Positions 1 through 8,402 of a stretch of DNA of 64,000 bases are shown one piece after another (positions within the stretch are counted from its first letter, which is position 1; every line of letters starts with the position of its first letter). The position numbers were made by a program, and so were the translations under genes. The stretch is from Jiangella gansuensis DSM 44835 (GTDB lineage: Bacteria > Actinomycetota > Actinomycetes > Jiangellales > Jiangellaceae), in assembly GCF_000515395.1 (NCBI RefSeq), contig NZ_KI911782.1:3842606-3906605 (forward strand). The letters run 5' to 3'. A model generated the notes under the pieces. That model was not told where the DNA came from. It did no database searches and saw only the letters and a list, made by a program, of their open reading frames with translations.

Positions 1-3000
1 TTCCTGCTGCTGCCGACGGATCCGGCGCCGTGCGACCCGGCCGAGGAGGACTGTACGGTGCCGCCGTGCGAGCCGGCTCCGGGTGAGCTGCCGGACTGCA
101 CGACCACTCCGATCGGTGAGATCGAGGACGGCAAGTCGGTCGTGGCGAGCGACGACCCGCTGGTGGCGGGGTCGACGCTGACTTACACCCTCACGTTCGA
201 GAACACCGGCAACGCCGACGCGGCGGTGGACAAGGTCGACAACCTGCTGCACGTGCTGGACGACGCCGACGTGACGGTGCAGCCGGCCAGCAGTGACCCG
301 TCGAAGCTGACGGTTTCGGCGATCGCCGGCGGCGAGTTCTCCATCACCGGCACCCTCGAGCCCGGCGACATCGTCACCGTCACGTACACCGTCACGATCA
401 AGCCCGAGGGTGAACGCGGCGACAACCAAGCGAACAACTACCTGGTCGAGCCGGGTACCGACATCTGCGACCCGGCCACCGACGAGGACTGTGCACCACC
501 TCCGTGCATCCCGGCAATCGGGGAGCTGCCGGACTGCACCGTCACGCCGCTCGGTGAGATCGTCGACTCCAAGGCGGTCGAGGCGTCTGACGATCCGCTC
601 GTCACCGGCTCTACCCTCACCTACACGTTGACGTTCGAGAACGTCGGCAACGCCGACGCCGTCGTCGACAAGGTGGACAACCTGCTGCATGTCCTCGACG
701 ACGCCGATGTCACCCTGCAGCCGGTCGTGGACCCGGCCGGGGCGCTCACGGCGTCGCCGATCGCCAGCGGCGAGTTCTCCATCACCGGCACTCTGCAACC
801 GGGCGAAATCGTCACCGTCACGTACGAGGTGACGATCAAGCCCGAGGGTGAGCGCGGCGACAACGTGGCGGCGAACTTCCTGCTGCTGCCGACGGATCCG
901 GCGCCGTGCGACCCGGCCGACCCGGACTGCGTCACTCCGCCGTGCGAGCCGGCTCCGGGTGAGCTGCCGGACTGCACGACCACTCCGATCGGCGAGATCG
1001 AGGACGGCAAGTCGGTGGTCGCGTCGGACGACCCGGTCGTCGCGGGCACGGTGCTGACCTACGCGCTCACGTTCGAGAACGTCGGCAACGCCGACGCGCC
1101 GGTGGACAAGGTCGACAGCCTCCTGCACGTGCTCGACGACGGCGACGTCACGGCGCAGCCGGTCGTTGACCCGGCCGGTGAGCTGGCGGTGTCGCCGATC
1201 ACCAACGGTGAGTTCTCGATCACCGGCACGCTGCAACCGGGCGAAATCGTCACCGTCACCTACGAGGTGACGATCCGGCCGGACGGGGAGCGCGGCGACG
1301 ATCTCGCGGCGAACTACCTCATCGAGCCGGGTGAGGAGATCTGCGACCCGGCCGACGAGGACTGCGAGCAGCCACCGTGTGTGCCGACGCCGGGTGAGCT
1401 GCCGGACTGCACCGTCACGCCGGTCGGCGAGGTCATCGACTCCAAGACCGTCGAGGCCTCCGACGACCCGCTGACGGCCGGTTCGACGCTGACCTACACC
1501 CTCACGTTCGAGAACACCGGCCAGGGCCCGGCGCCGGTCTCGAAGATCGACAACCTGCTCCACGTCCTGGACGACGCCGACGTCACGACGCCGCCCGCCG
1601 TCGACCCGGCCGGTGAGCTGACCGTGTCGCCGATCCAGAACGGCCAGTTCACCATCACCGGCACCCTGGATCCCGGCGAGGTCGTGACCGTCACCTACAC
1701 CGTCACGCTCAAGCCCGACGGGGAGCGCGGCGACAACGTCGCGGCGAACTACCTCATCGAGCCGGGCGAGGTCATCTGCGACCCGGCCGACAAGGACTGC
1801 GAGCCGCCGGTCTGCGAGCCGGCCGAGGGCGAGCTGCCGGACTGCACCATCACGCCCATCCCGGAGCTGGAGGACTGGAAGGAGGTCGTGGCCAGCGATG
1901 ACCCGCTGGTGGCAGGGTCGACGCTGACCTACACCCTCACCTTCACCAACACCGGTGAGGCGGCGGGCAACGTGGACAAGATCGACTACCTGCTGCACGT
2001 GCTGGACGACGCGGAGGTGACGTCGGAGCCGGTGGCGGACCCGGACGGCATCCTGACGGTGTCGCCGATCGCCAACGGCCAGTTCACGATCACCGGCACC
2101 CTCGACCCGGGCGACATCGTCACCGTCACCTACGAGGTGACGCTGAAGCCCGACGGGGAACGCGGCGACAACCAGGCGGTGAACTTCCTGCTGCCGCCGA
2201 TCGACGCGCCTCCGTGCGACCCGGCCGACGAGGACTGCGTGGTGCCGCCGTGCGAGCCCGCCGAGGGCGAGCAGCCGGACTGCACCGTCACGCCGATCCC
2301 GCAGATCGAGGACTCCAAGTCGGTCGACCCGGCCAGTACGACGCCGGTGACTGGTGGGCAGGAGCTGACCTACACGCTCACGTTCACCAACACCGGCGAG
2401 GCCGCCGGTCTGGTGGACCGGGTCGACGACCTGACCCACGTGCTCGACGACGCCGACCTGGTGTCCGGCCCGACCCCGTCCGACCCGGCGCTGGCGGTGA
2501 CCGGTCCGGACGACGAGGACCGGATCCATATCACCGGCGAGCTGGCACCGGACCAGACGGTGACCGTCACCTACACCGTCGTGGTGAAGGACGCGGAGGA
2601 CCGCGGGGACGACGTGCTCGCGAACTTCCTCCTCGACCCCGAGGAGGAGCCGCCGACGGAGCCGGTCTGCGAGCCGGCCGAGGGCGAAGAGCCGGACTGC
2701 ACCACCAACCCGGTCGGCGACCTCGCGGTGGACAAGTCAGTCGACCCCGAGTCCGGCACCGAGGTGGCGCCCGGTGACGAGCTGACCTACACGCTCACCT
2801 TCACCAACACCGGAAAGGGCGAGACGACAGTCGAGCACACCGACCACGCCGCGGGCCTGCTGGACGACGCGGTCCTTGTCGACGGCCCGACGGCGTCGGA
2901 CCAGGCGCTGGCGGTGACCGGTCCCGATGACGACCTGATCCACGTCACCGGCGCCCTCGCCGGCGGCCAGACGGTCACCGTCACCTACACCGTCGAGGTC

Positions 3001-3357
3001 AAACCGCACGACGAGCTCAGCGACGGGCTGCTGGAGAACTTCCTCACGCCGACGGGTGAGGAACCGCCCACCGAGTGCGCCGAGACGAACCCGCTGTGCA
3101 CCGAGAACCCGGTCGAACCGCCGGCAGACGAGCCGCCCGCGGAGGAACCCCCGGGCGACGAGCCGTCGGCCGACGAACCCCCGGGCAATGAGCCCCCGGG
3201 TGACGACGACCTGCCCGACACGGGTACCGGCCTCGGAACGCCTACTCTCCTCTCCGGCATGGCACTCCTGGCCGGTGGCCTGGCCTTGCTCGCGGCAACT
3301 CGCCGCCGCAACCAGGCCGCCGGGGAGAGGAGCGTGAACCCCGACGACCTCATCTGA
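1..3357 (+). CDS. LPXTG-anchored surface protein with tandem DUF11-like repeats (5' end outside window)
   Basis: The frame is open from base 1, so the N-terminus lies outside the window; about 1118 residues are visible. They hold the tail of one repeat and seven full tandem repeats of about 140-146 residues, starting near 61, 499, 937, 1372, 1807, 2245 and 2662. Each repeat has a PDCT cysteine motif, a beta-rich core with LTYTLTF and VTVTYTV strands as in DUF11/adhesin-type domains, and (in most) a CDPAD-type linker with further cysteines. After repeat 7 comes a Pro/Glu/Asp-rich stalk, then LPDTG (3211-3225), a hydrophobic helix and an RRR tail, the classic sortase signal. The protein is therefore expected to be covalently wall-anchored. 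Repeats are highly alike at DNA level, so assembly length should be treated with care. The ligand is unknown. Confidence 0.93.
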   Translation, partial: FLLLPTDPAPCDPAEEDCTVPPCEPAPGELPDCTTTPIGEIEDGKSVVASDDPLVAGSTLTYTLTFENTGNADAAVDKVDNLLHVLDDADVTVQPASSDPSKLTVSAIAGGEFSITGTLEPGDIVTVTYTVTIKPEGERGDNQANNYLVEPGTDICDPATDEDCAPPPCIPAIGELPDCTVTPLGEIVDSKAVEASDDPLVTGSTLTYTLTFENVGNADAVVDKVDNLLHVLDDADVTLQPVVDPAGALTASPIASGEFSITGTLQPGEIVTVTYEVTIKPEGERGDNVAANFLLLPTDPAPCDPADPDCVTPPCEPAPGELPDCTTTPIGEIEDGKSVVASDDPVVAGTVLTYALTFENVGNADAPVDKVDSLLHVLDDGDVTAQPVVDPAGELAVSPITNGEFSITGTLQPGEIVTVTYEVTIRPDGERGDDLAANYLIEPGEEICDPADEDCEQPPCVPTPGELPDCTVTPVGEVIDSKTVEASDDPLTAGSTLTYTLTFENTGQGPAPVSKIDNLLHVLDDADVTTPPAVDPAGELTVSPIQNGQFTITGTLDPGEVVTVTYTVTLKPDGERGDNVAANYLIEPGEVICDPADKDCEPPVCEPAEGELPDCTITPIPELEDWKEVVASDDPLVAGSTLTYTLTFTNTGEAAGNVDKIDYLLHVLDDAEVTSEPVADPDGILTVSPIANGQFTITGTLDPGDIVTVTYEVTLKPDGERGDNQAVNFLLPPIDAPPCDPADEDCVVPPCEPAEGEQPDCTVTPIPQIEDSKSVDPASTTPVTGGQELTYTLTFTNTGEAAGLVDRVDDLTHVLDDADLVSGPTPSDPALAVTGPDDEDRIHITGELAPDQTVTVTYTVVVKDAEDRGDDVLANFLLDPEEEPPTEPVCEPAEGEEPDCTTNPVGDLAVDKSVDPESGTEVAPGDELTYTLTFTNTGKGETTVEHTDHAAGLLDDAVLVDGPTASDQALAVTGPDDDLIHVTGALAGGQTVTVTYTVEVKPHDELSDGLLENFLTPTGEEPPTECAETNPLCTENPVEPPADEPPAEEPPGDEPSADEPPGNEPPGDDDLPDTGTGLGTPTLLSGMALLAGGLALLAATRRRNQAAGERSVNPDDLI

Positions 3358-3364
3358 GCCGGGT

Positions 3365-3402
3365 GTCCCGGTCCGGCGGAGCCCCCTCTGCCGGACCGGG
3401 AC
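3365..3402 (+). terminator. Strong hairpin after the LPXTG gene, followed by a second hairpin
   Basis: A perfect 13-bp stem (3365-3377 with 3390-3402, 12-nt loop) begins 8 bases after the stop codon. A second perfect 12-bp stem lies at 3411-3422/3434-3445. No U-tract follows, as is usual in high-GC actinomycetes. The position fits a tandem intrinsic terminator for the surface-protein gene. Confidence 0.75.
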
Positions 3403-3525
3403 GCCACAACGGGTCGCCCGCCGTACGGGGGTCGGCGGGCGACCCGGCCGTCATTGCCCGACCCACCGCGCACCGCCGCGCGACCCCCGAGGCCAAGCTC
3501 CCTGCGACGCTGAAGGTTGTTGACG

Positions 3526-4029
3526 ATGACCTCGGGAATCACCGATCCACCACGGGCGGCGCCCACGCGCTTGGACGAGCTCGCGCCCTTGACCCTGATT
3601 GAACGCACCGACGGCGGCATCCCGAAAATCGCCGAGTGGCTGCGGCGGCAACAAGAGACTGGCGCGGCGATCCTCTGGCTCGACGCCGAAGGCGGCGACG
3701 ACGCGGACGCGTTCTTCCAGCGCCTCGAGTCCAGCCTCGTCCAGGCCGGGATCGTCTCCGCCGGCTTGACCGCAGCAGCCAGCCCCGGTCTTCCGGGAAC
3801 GGCCTGGCTGGGCGTGGCGGCGGCCCTCGAGCGCGTGGCCGAGCGGCTGATCGTCGTGATCGAGAACGCCGACCGCCTGGACAGTTTCGGCGTCGCGCGA
3901 CAGCTGTGCGCCCTCCTGGACACGACGTCGGCGTTGCACATCGTGGCCTGCGCCCGCAACCCCAGCCCGCTCAGCGCCGCCGCTAGCCGGTACCGCGTCC
4001 GGACCGTCACCGTCACCGCGACGGTGTGA
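3526..4029 (+). CDS. Small STAND/LuxR-like protein without P-loop
   Basis: 167-residue protein. ATG 3526 is preferred because GAAGG lies 9 bases upstream; the TTG at 3517 has no spaced ribosome site. Segments such as AILWLDAEGGDDADAFFQRLESSL, broken by charged turns, followed by LIVVIENADRLDS and ALHIVACARNPSPL, resemble the start of the ATPase core of MalT/LuxR-type STAND regulators (Walker-B-like strand and sensor strand). No Walker A motif, winged-helix or C-terminal LuxR DNA-binding domain is present. It could be a shortened paralogue acting as a partner or inhibitor, or the remnant of a large regulator. Function unknown. Confidence 0.6.
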   Translation: MTSGITDPPRAAPTRLDELAPLTLIERTDGGIPKIAEWLRRQQETGAAILWLDAEGGDDADAFFQRLESSLVQAGIVSAGLTAAASPGLPGTAWLGVAAALERVAERLIVVIENADRLDSFGVARQLCALLDTTSALHIVACARNPSPLSAAASRYRVRTVTVTATV

Positions 4030-4230
4030 GCCAGCAACTGTCAGCAGCGCGGGGCCTTTGGGTCGCGGCGGGTCGCGATCAGGTTCGTCCGACACGGCGG
4101 CCCGCTACCGAGAAGAGCCGGACATCGAATCGCCCAGCACATTGATTGACCTGCTCGTGGCGCCCTAAACCACACCTCCTCAGACCCGGGGTGACGGCCA
4201 CGTCGGGCCGATGGCGCGATTCTTCGGCGC

Positions 4231-4345
4231 TCACCAGGCCCGGCCGCGCATGACGTTGATGACGTCGCCAAGGTTAGGTGGCGGATGTACCGGTCGGTGG
4301 TGGCCAGTGAGCCGTGGCGCAGCTGGCCCTGCTTGTTATGGCCCT
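4231..4345 (-). pseudogene. Tyrosine recombinase C-terminal remnant
   Basis: Reading the minus strand gives QLRHGSLATTDRYIRHLT, the box 3/catalytic-tyrosine signature of tyrosine recombinases. After a one-base frame change it continues GDVINVMRGRAW and a stop at 4231. Only the last 35 or so codons survive and they need a frameshift, so this is debris. It lies about 0.7 kb from a tRNA gene, the usual landing site of such integrases, and suggests a former element here. Confidence 0.6.
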
Positions 4346-4560
4346 CCCTGAGATCTTCACCGTTTGTGATGCGCGGAAGAACCTGTCGGGGCTGATCGAG
4401 AGCACCCGGCAGGGGGCAGACGGCGGTGATTGGCGCCCACCGCAAGCCGGCCGCGATACTCATGCACCCGAGCCTCCTGGAGGCCATACCAGCACTGCTC
4501 GGCGGTCAAGCCGACCAAGTCGCCCGGGAACTGGTCGACGAGCAGTGGCGTGGGCTCGTC
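4338..4560 (+). pseudogene. Phd/YefM-type antitoxin, frameshifted
   Basis: From ATG 4338 the frame reads MALPEIFTVCDARKNLSGL and on to STRQG, a Phd/YefM N-terminus. One extra G in the GGGGG run near 4411-4416 shifts the frame. With one G removed the protein continues QTAVIGAHRKPAAILMHPS and LLEAIPALLGGQADQVAREL. No toxin gene follows. It is either a true pseudogene or a homopolymer sequencing error. The 5' end abuts the integrase remnant on the other strand, so the locus is a patchwork of fragments. The 3' boundary is approximate. Confidence 0.55.
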
Positions 4561-4575
4561 CAGTCACGCGCGGGC

Positions 4576-4881
4576 CTACCTGCCGGCCGGGCCGGTGGGC
4601 GGCGACTTGAGCCACGCGTTGTGCTCGTGCAGAACGTCGATTGGCTCGATGAAGACGCCGCCGAAGTAGGCGTCGTGGGCGAAGACCGGGCGGCCATCGA
4701 TGTATGCGACGTTCGACTCGGTGACCCGCTCCGTGGCAAGCAGTGGTTCGGCGTCGTGCTCGAGGTAGACCGACCGCAGACGTCCTCGGCGCAAGGTCAG
4801 CGTGATCCTGTACCAGGCCGCTCGCGAGGGCTCGATGCTTCCCCGCTGACGGCTACGACGCCGTCCCTTGGAACCAGTCAT
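4576..4881 (-). CDS. Hypothetical protein near tRNA
   Basis: 101 residues from ATG 4881. The start of the chain is very basic (KGRRRSRQRG), then comes a short beta-rich stretch ending EHNAWLKSPPTGPAGR. The basic RRRSRQRGSI opening is reminiscent of the arm-binding N-terminus of phage integrases, but the similarity is too short to call. No clear ribosome site is seen. It lies in a debris-rich stretch between gene fragments and a tRNA and may not be expressed. No function is assigned. Confidence 0.3.
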   Translation of the reverse strand: MTGSKGRRRSRQRGSIEPSRAAWYRITLTLRRGRLRSVYLEHDAEPLLATERVTESNVAYIDGRPVFAHDAYFGGVFIEPIDVLHEHNAWLKSPPTGPAGR

Positions 4882-4985
4882 ACAAGAAGGGTGACCCCTG
4901 CCGCGCACACGCGGCCGATCCGTGATGCATGCCACGAACCATGCCACGCGGGTTCGGGAATGGTAGCTCTGAATGACGTTTGCAC

Positions 4986-5062
4986 TGGTAGGGCGGGTGG
5001 GACTCGAACCCACGACCCAGGGATTATGAGTCCCCTGCTCTAACCGGCTGAGCTACCGCCCC
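4986..5062 (-). tRNA. tRNA with CAT anticodon (tRNA-Ile2 or elongator tRNA-Met)
   Basis: The minus strand folds into a full cloverleaf: acceptor GGGGCGG with CCGCCCT, D-arm GCTC/GAGC, anticodon stem GGGGA/TCCCT around loop CTCATAA, T-arm GTGGG/CCCAC, discriminator A and an encoded CCA end (4986-4988). The anticodon is CAT. The anticodon region and variable loop resemble bacterial tRNA-Ile2, in which C34 is converted to lysidine. Elongator Met cannot be excluded by eye; an initiator is excluded by the paired acceptor end. Confidence 0.93.
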
Positions 5063-5179
5063 AGGAAGGTGCCGGGCCGCCCCGCACGTGGGCCCGCGCC
5101 GCGAGAACCCTACCGCGCCGGGCCGGTTACGGCCCAGCCGTGAGCCACCGGCGCCCGGCGGAGGCCCCCGGAACGAGGC

Positions 5180-5215
5180 GTTCCCGGGAGCCGCGGCGTT
5201 GCGGCTCCCGGGAAC
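5180..5215 (-). terminator. Hairpin terminator of the cupredoxin gene
   Basis: A perfect 15-bp stem (5180-5194 with 5201-5215) with a 6-nt loop begins 16 bases beyond the stop codon of the minus-strand gene ending at 5232. It also lies downstream of nothing else on that strand, so it is best read as that gene's terminator. Confidence 0.75.
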
Positions 5216-5231
5216 GGGTCTCCGGTCGATC

Positions 5232-8200
5232 TCAGTGCTGGTGGTGCGTGTGCCCAGCCGACGCCGTCGTCGTCGCCTCGGCCGGGGTCCGGCCGACGTC
5301 GGAGGCCGCGGCGGTGCGGGTGATCATGCCCCGCTCGCGGTTGGTGATGACGCCGTCGGTGACCAGCTGGTTCGCGACCGCGGTGACGTGGCGGACGAAG
5401 GCGCCGTGGTTGGGCCAGTCGCCGTCCTCGTCGATGAGGTCGTTGATGGTGCAGCCGTCACCGGTGTCGACGTTCACCACGGTGGAGTCGATACCGCCGA
5501 TGATCACCGTGTCGCGAGTGTCGGAGTCCGGGCAGGCGTCCCCGTCGCCCTCGACGATGGTGAAGGTCACCGACCCGGCCTCGGAGGTGTTGCCGGCGTT
5601 GTCGGTGGCCCGGTACTGCACCGTGTGCGTCCCGACGTCGTTGACCCGGACCGGCTCGGTGTAAGGCATGAAGGCACCGTCGCCGATGGCGTAGTCGACA
5701 CTCGCCACGCCCGACCCGGTGTCCGTCGCCGTGACGGTGACGGTGGCGGCGCCGATGTAGTTGCCGTCGTCGTCCTGGTCGCCGGCCACGGCCGCGGATA
5801 CCGTCGGCGGCGTGGTGTCGTCCGGTTCCGGTTCGGCGACGGTGAAGCTCACCGATCCGACCTCGGAGACGTTGCCGGCGTTGTCGGTCGCTCGGTACTG
5901 GACCGTGTGTGCACCGGCCTCGTCCACCACGACGGGCGCGGTGTAGGCGGTGAAACCGGCGCCGTTGAGGTTGTACTCGACCGACGCGACCCCGGACTGG
6001 GCGTCCGACGCGGTGACGGTGACGGTGGCGGCGCCGATGTACTCGCCGTCCTCGTTCTGGTCGCCGGCCACGGCCGCGGATACCGTCGGCGGCGTGGTGT
6101 CGTCCGGCGACGGTTCGACGACACCGAATGCCACGGTGCCGATCTCCGAGGTGTTCCCCGCGTTGTCGGTGGCCCGGTAGCGGAGCGTGTGCTCACCCGG
6201 TTCGGACACCACGACCGGCTCGGTGTAGTCGACGAACGCCCCGTCGTTCAGGGCGTAGGCGATGCTGGCGACGCCGGACTCGGCGTCTGTCGCGGTGACG
6301 GTGACGGTGGCGGCGCCGATGTAGTTGCCGTCGTCGTCCTGGTCGCCGGCCACGGCCGCGGACACCGTCGGCGGCGTGGTGTCGTCCGGCTCCGGCTCGA
6401 CGACGGTGAAGCTCACCGACCCGACCTCGGAGACGTTGCCGGCGTTGTCCGTCGCCCGGTACTGGACCGTGTGCGCACCGGCCTCGTCCACCACGACGGG
6501 CGCGGTGTAGGCGGTGAAACCGGCGCCGTTCAGGTTGTACTCGACCGACGCGACCCCGGACTGAGCGTCCGACGCCGTGAGCCTCACCGAGGCCGAACCG
6601 ACGTAGTCGCCGTCCTCGTTCTGGTCGCCGGACACCGCCGCGGACACCGTCGGCGGCGTGGTGTCGTCCGGCTCGGGCTCGACGACGGTGAAGCTCACCG
6701 ACCCGACCTCGGAGACGTTGCCGGCGTTGTCCGTCGCCCGGTACTGCACGGTGTGCGCGCCCACCTCGGACACGACCACCGGCTCGGTGTACGGCACGAA
6801 GGCGCCGTCGTTCAGCGCATACGCCACCGACGCGACGCCGGACCCGGCGTCGGTCGCCGTGACCGTCACGGTCGCCGACGCGATGTAGTTGCCGTCGTCG
6901 TCCTGCTCGCCGGCCACCGCCGCGGAGGCCGTCGGCGGTGTCGTGTCGTCCGGCTCCGGCTCGACGACCGCGAAGCTGACCGACCCGACCTCGGAGACGT
7001 TGCCCGCATTGTCGGTCGCCCGGTACTGCAGCGCGTGCGCGCCGACGTCGTCCACCACGACCGGCCCGGTGTAGGCGACGAAACCGGCGCCGTTCAGGTT
7101 GTACTCCACGGACTGCACGCCCGACTCCGCGTCGGTCGCGTTCACGGTGACGGTGGCGGAGCCGATGTAGTTGCCGTCGTCGTCCTGGTCACCGGCCACC
7201 GCTGCGGACACGGTCGGCGGCGTGGTGTCGTCCGGCTCGGGCTCGACGACGGTGAAGCTCACCGACCCGACGTCCGAGACGTTGCCCGCGTTGTCCGTCG
7301 CCCGGTACTGCAGCGTGTGCGCGCCGGTCTCGTCGACAACCACCGGCGTCGTGTACGGGGTGAACCCGGCGCCGTCCAGGTTGTACTCGACGGAGCCGAC
7401 CCCGGACTCCGCGTCGGTGGCGGATACGGTCACCGACGCCGACCCGATGTAGTTGCCGTCGTCATCCTGCTCGCCGGCCACACTGGCCGACACCGTCGGT
7501 GGTGTGGTGTCGTCCGGCTCCGCTTCCACGACGGTGAAGGAGACCGAGCCGACCTCGGAGACGTTGCCGTCGTTGTCGGTCGCCCGGTACTGCACCGAGT
7601 AGTCACCCGGCTCGCTGACCGTCACCGGTCCCGTGTACGGCTGGAACCCGGTGTCGCGGATCTCGTACTCGACGGTGTCGACGCCCGATCCGGCGTCGGT
7701 CGCGTTGACCGTGACGGTGGCCGAGCCGATGTAGTCGCCCTCGGTGTTCTGGTCGCCGCTGACCGTTGCCGAGACCTCCGGCGGCGTCGTGTCCCCGCCG
7801 TCGCCGGTCACCACCAGCACACCGTTCATCTCGCCGTGGCCGGGGAACGCGCAGAAGTAGTAGTACGTGCCGGGGGAGAGCGTGACCTCCGCCTGCCACC
7901 GGCCGCCGTTGCCGTCGAACGGGGTGGCGGTGATGTCGAGCGAGACGTCCTGGTTGTAGTCGGGGTTCGCCGTCTCGAAGGTCAGCGTGTGCGGCATACC
8001 GGTGGTGTTGCCGGTGGCCACGCTGTTCTCGAACACGATGGTCGCCGGCCCGGCGGTCGCCGTGGTCGGGAAGGACGCGTAGTCGGTGACGCTGTTGTTC
8101 GCGGTCCAGGTCAGCACCTGGTCGGCGGCCGCCGACGACGGCGACGGCGACGGCTCGCCGCGTAGCGACGCCGACGCCGGCACCAGGCACAGGGCGGTGA

Positions 8201-8309
8201 GCGCTGCCGTCAGCAGCGCCACCGTCAGTTGACGGGACGTCCGCGACCGGGCCGCGGCGCTGTGATGGCGGCCGGTCAGGGCCGCCAGCAGTCGTCGAAA
8301 CATGGGCAT
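5232..8309 (-). CDS. Exported cupredoxin-domain protein with eight Ig-like repeats
   Basis: 1025 residues from ATG 8309 (GAGAGG five bases upstream; GTG 8315 and ATG 8303 are alternatives). A long basic N-terminus and hydrophobic helix ending near PASAS form a Sec-type signal. Residues of about 65-165 form a cupredoxin with the type 1 copper ligands visible: His in GMPHTL, then Cys, His and Met in YFCAFPGHGEMNG. Eight repeats of about 93 residues follow, each opening DDTTPP and containing VQYRATDNAGNVSEVGSV, as in OmpL47/Ig-like extracellular repeats. The last 90 or so residues form a module also found in the neighbouring protein, and the chain ends GHTHHQH, which may bind metal. It is probably an extracellular electron-transfer or copper protein working with the upstream laccase. 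Confidence 0.9.
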   Translation of the reverse strand: MPMFRRLLAALTGRHHSAAARSRTSRQLTVALLTAALTALCLVPASASLRGEPSPSPSSAAADQVLTWTANNSVTDYASFPTTATAGPATIVFENSVATGNTTGMPHTLTFETANPDYNQDVSLDITATPFDGNGGRWQAEVTLSPGTYYYFCAFPGHGEMNGVLVVTGDGGDTTPPEVSATVSGDQNTEGDYIGSATVTVNATDAGSGVDTVEYEIRDTGFQPYTGPVTVSEPGDYSVQYRATDNDGNVSEVGSVSFTVVEAEPDDTTPPTVSASVAGEQDDDGNYIGSASVTVSATDAESGVGSVEYNLDGAGFTPYTTPVVVDETGAHTLQYRATDNAGNVSDVGSVSFTVVEPEPDDTTPPTVSAAVAGDQDDDGNYIGSATVTVNATDAESGVQSVEYNLNGAGFVAYTGPVVVDDVGAHALQYRATDNAGNVSEVGSVSFAVVEPEPDDTTPPTASAAVAGEQDDDGNYIASATVTVTATDAGSGVASVAYALNDGAFVPYTEPVVVSEVGAHTVQYRATDNAGNVSEVGSVSFTVVEPEPDDTTPPTVSAAVSGDQNEDGDYVGSASVRLTASDAQSGVASVEYNLNGAGFTAYTAPVVVDEAGAHTVQYRATDNAGNVSEVGSVSFTVVEPEPDDTTPPTVSAAVAGDQDDDGNYIGAATVTVTATDAESGVASIAYALNDGAFVDYTEPVVVSEPGEHTLRYRATDNAGNTSEIGTVAFGVVEPSPDDTTPPTVSAAVAGDQNEDGEYIGAATVTVTASDAQSGVASVEYNLNGAGFTAYTAPVVVDEAGAHTVQYRATDNAGNVSEVGSVSFTVAEPEPDDTTPPTVSAAVAGDQDDDGNYIGAATVTVTATDTGSGVASVDYAIGDGAFMPYTEPVRVNDVGTHTVQYRATDNAGNTSEAGSVTFTIVEGDGDACPDSDTRDTVIIGGIDSTVVNVDTGDGCTINDLIDEDGDWPNHGAFVRHVTAVANQLVTDGVITNRERGMITRTAAASDVGRTPAEATTTASAGHTHHQH

Positions 8310-8347
8310 GTGCACCTCTCGTGAATCCGGGGCGCACCCCGGCGGTG

Positions 8348-8395
8348 GGCCGGCCGGCGCGGGACGGTCGATGACCGCACCCGCGCCGGCCGGCC
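8348..8395 (-). terminator. Hairpin between ThuA-type and cupredoxin genes
   Basis: A perfect 16-bp G+C stem (8348-8363 with 8380-8395, 16-nt loop) sits between the stop at 8403 and the next start at 8309. It follows the 4.1-kb gene on the minus strand and may end or attenuate transcription into the cupredoxin gene. Confidence 0.65.
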
Positions 8396-8402
8396 GCCGG
8401 GG

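Noticed and set aside
5550-7800. CRISPR-like periodic repeats
   Set aside because: The period of about 279 bp is the codon-level repeat of the eight Ig-like domains. There are no short direct repeats with unique spacers and no cas genes.
5088-8165. A 1025-codon open frame on the plus strand opposite the cupredoxin protein
   Set aside because: It is the antisense shadow of the repeat gene; its protein is Arg/Val/Gly-rich without domains, as expected from high-GC third positions.
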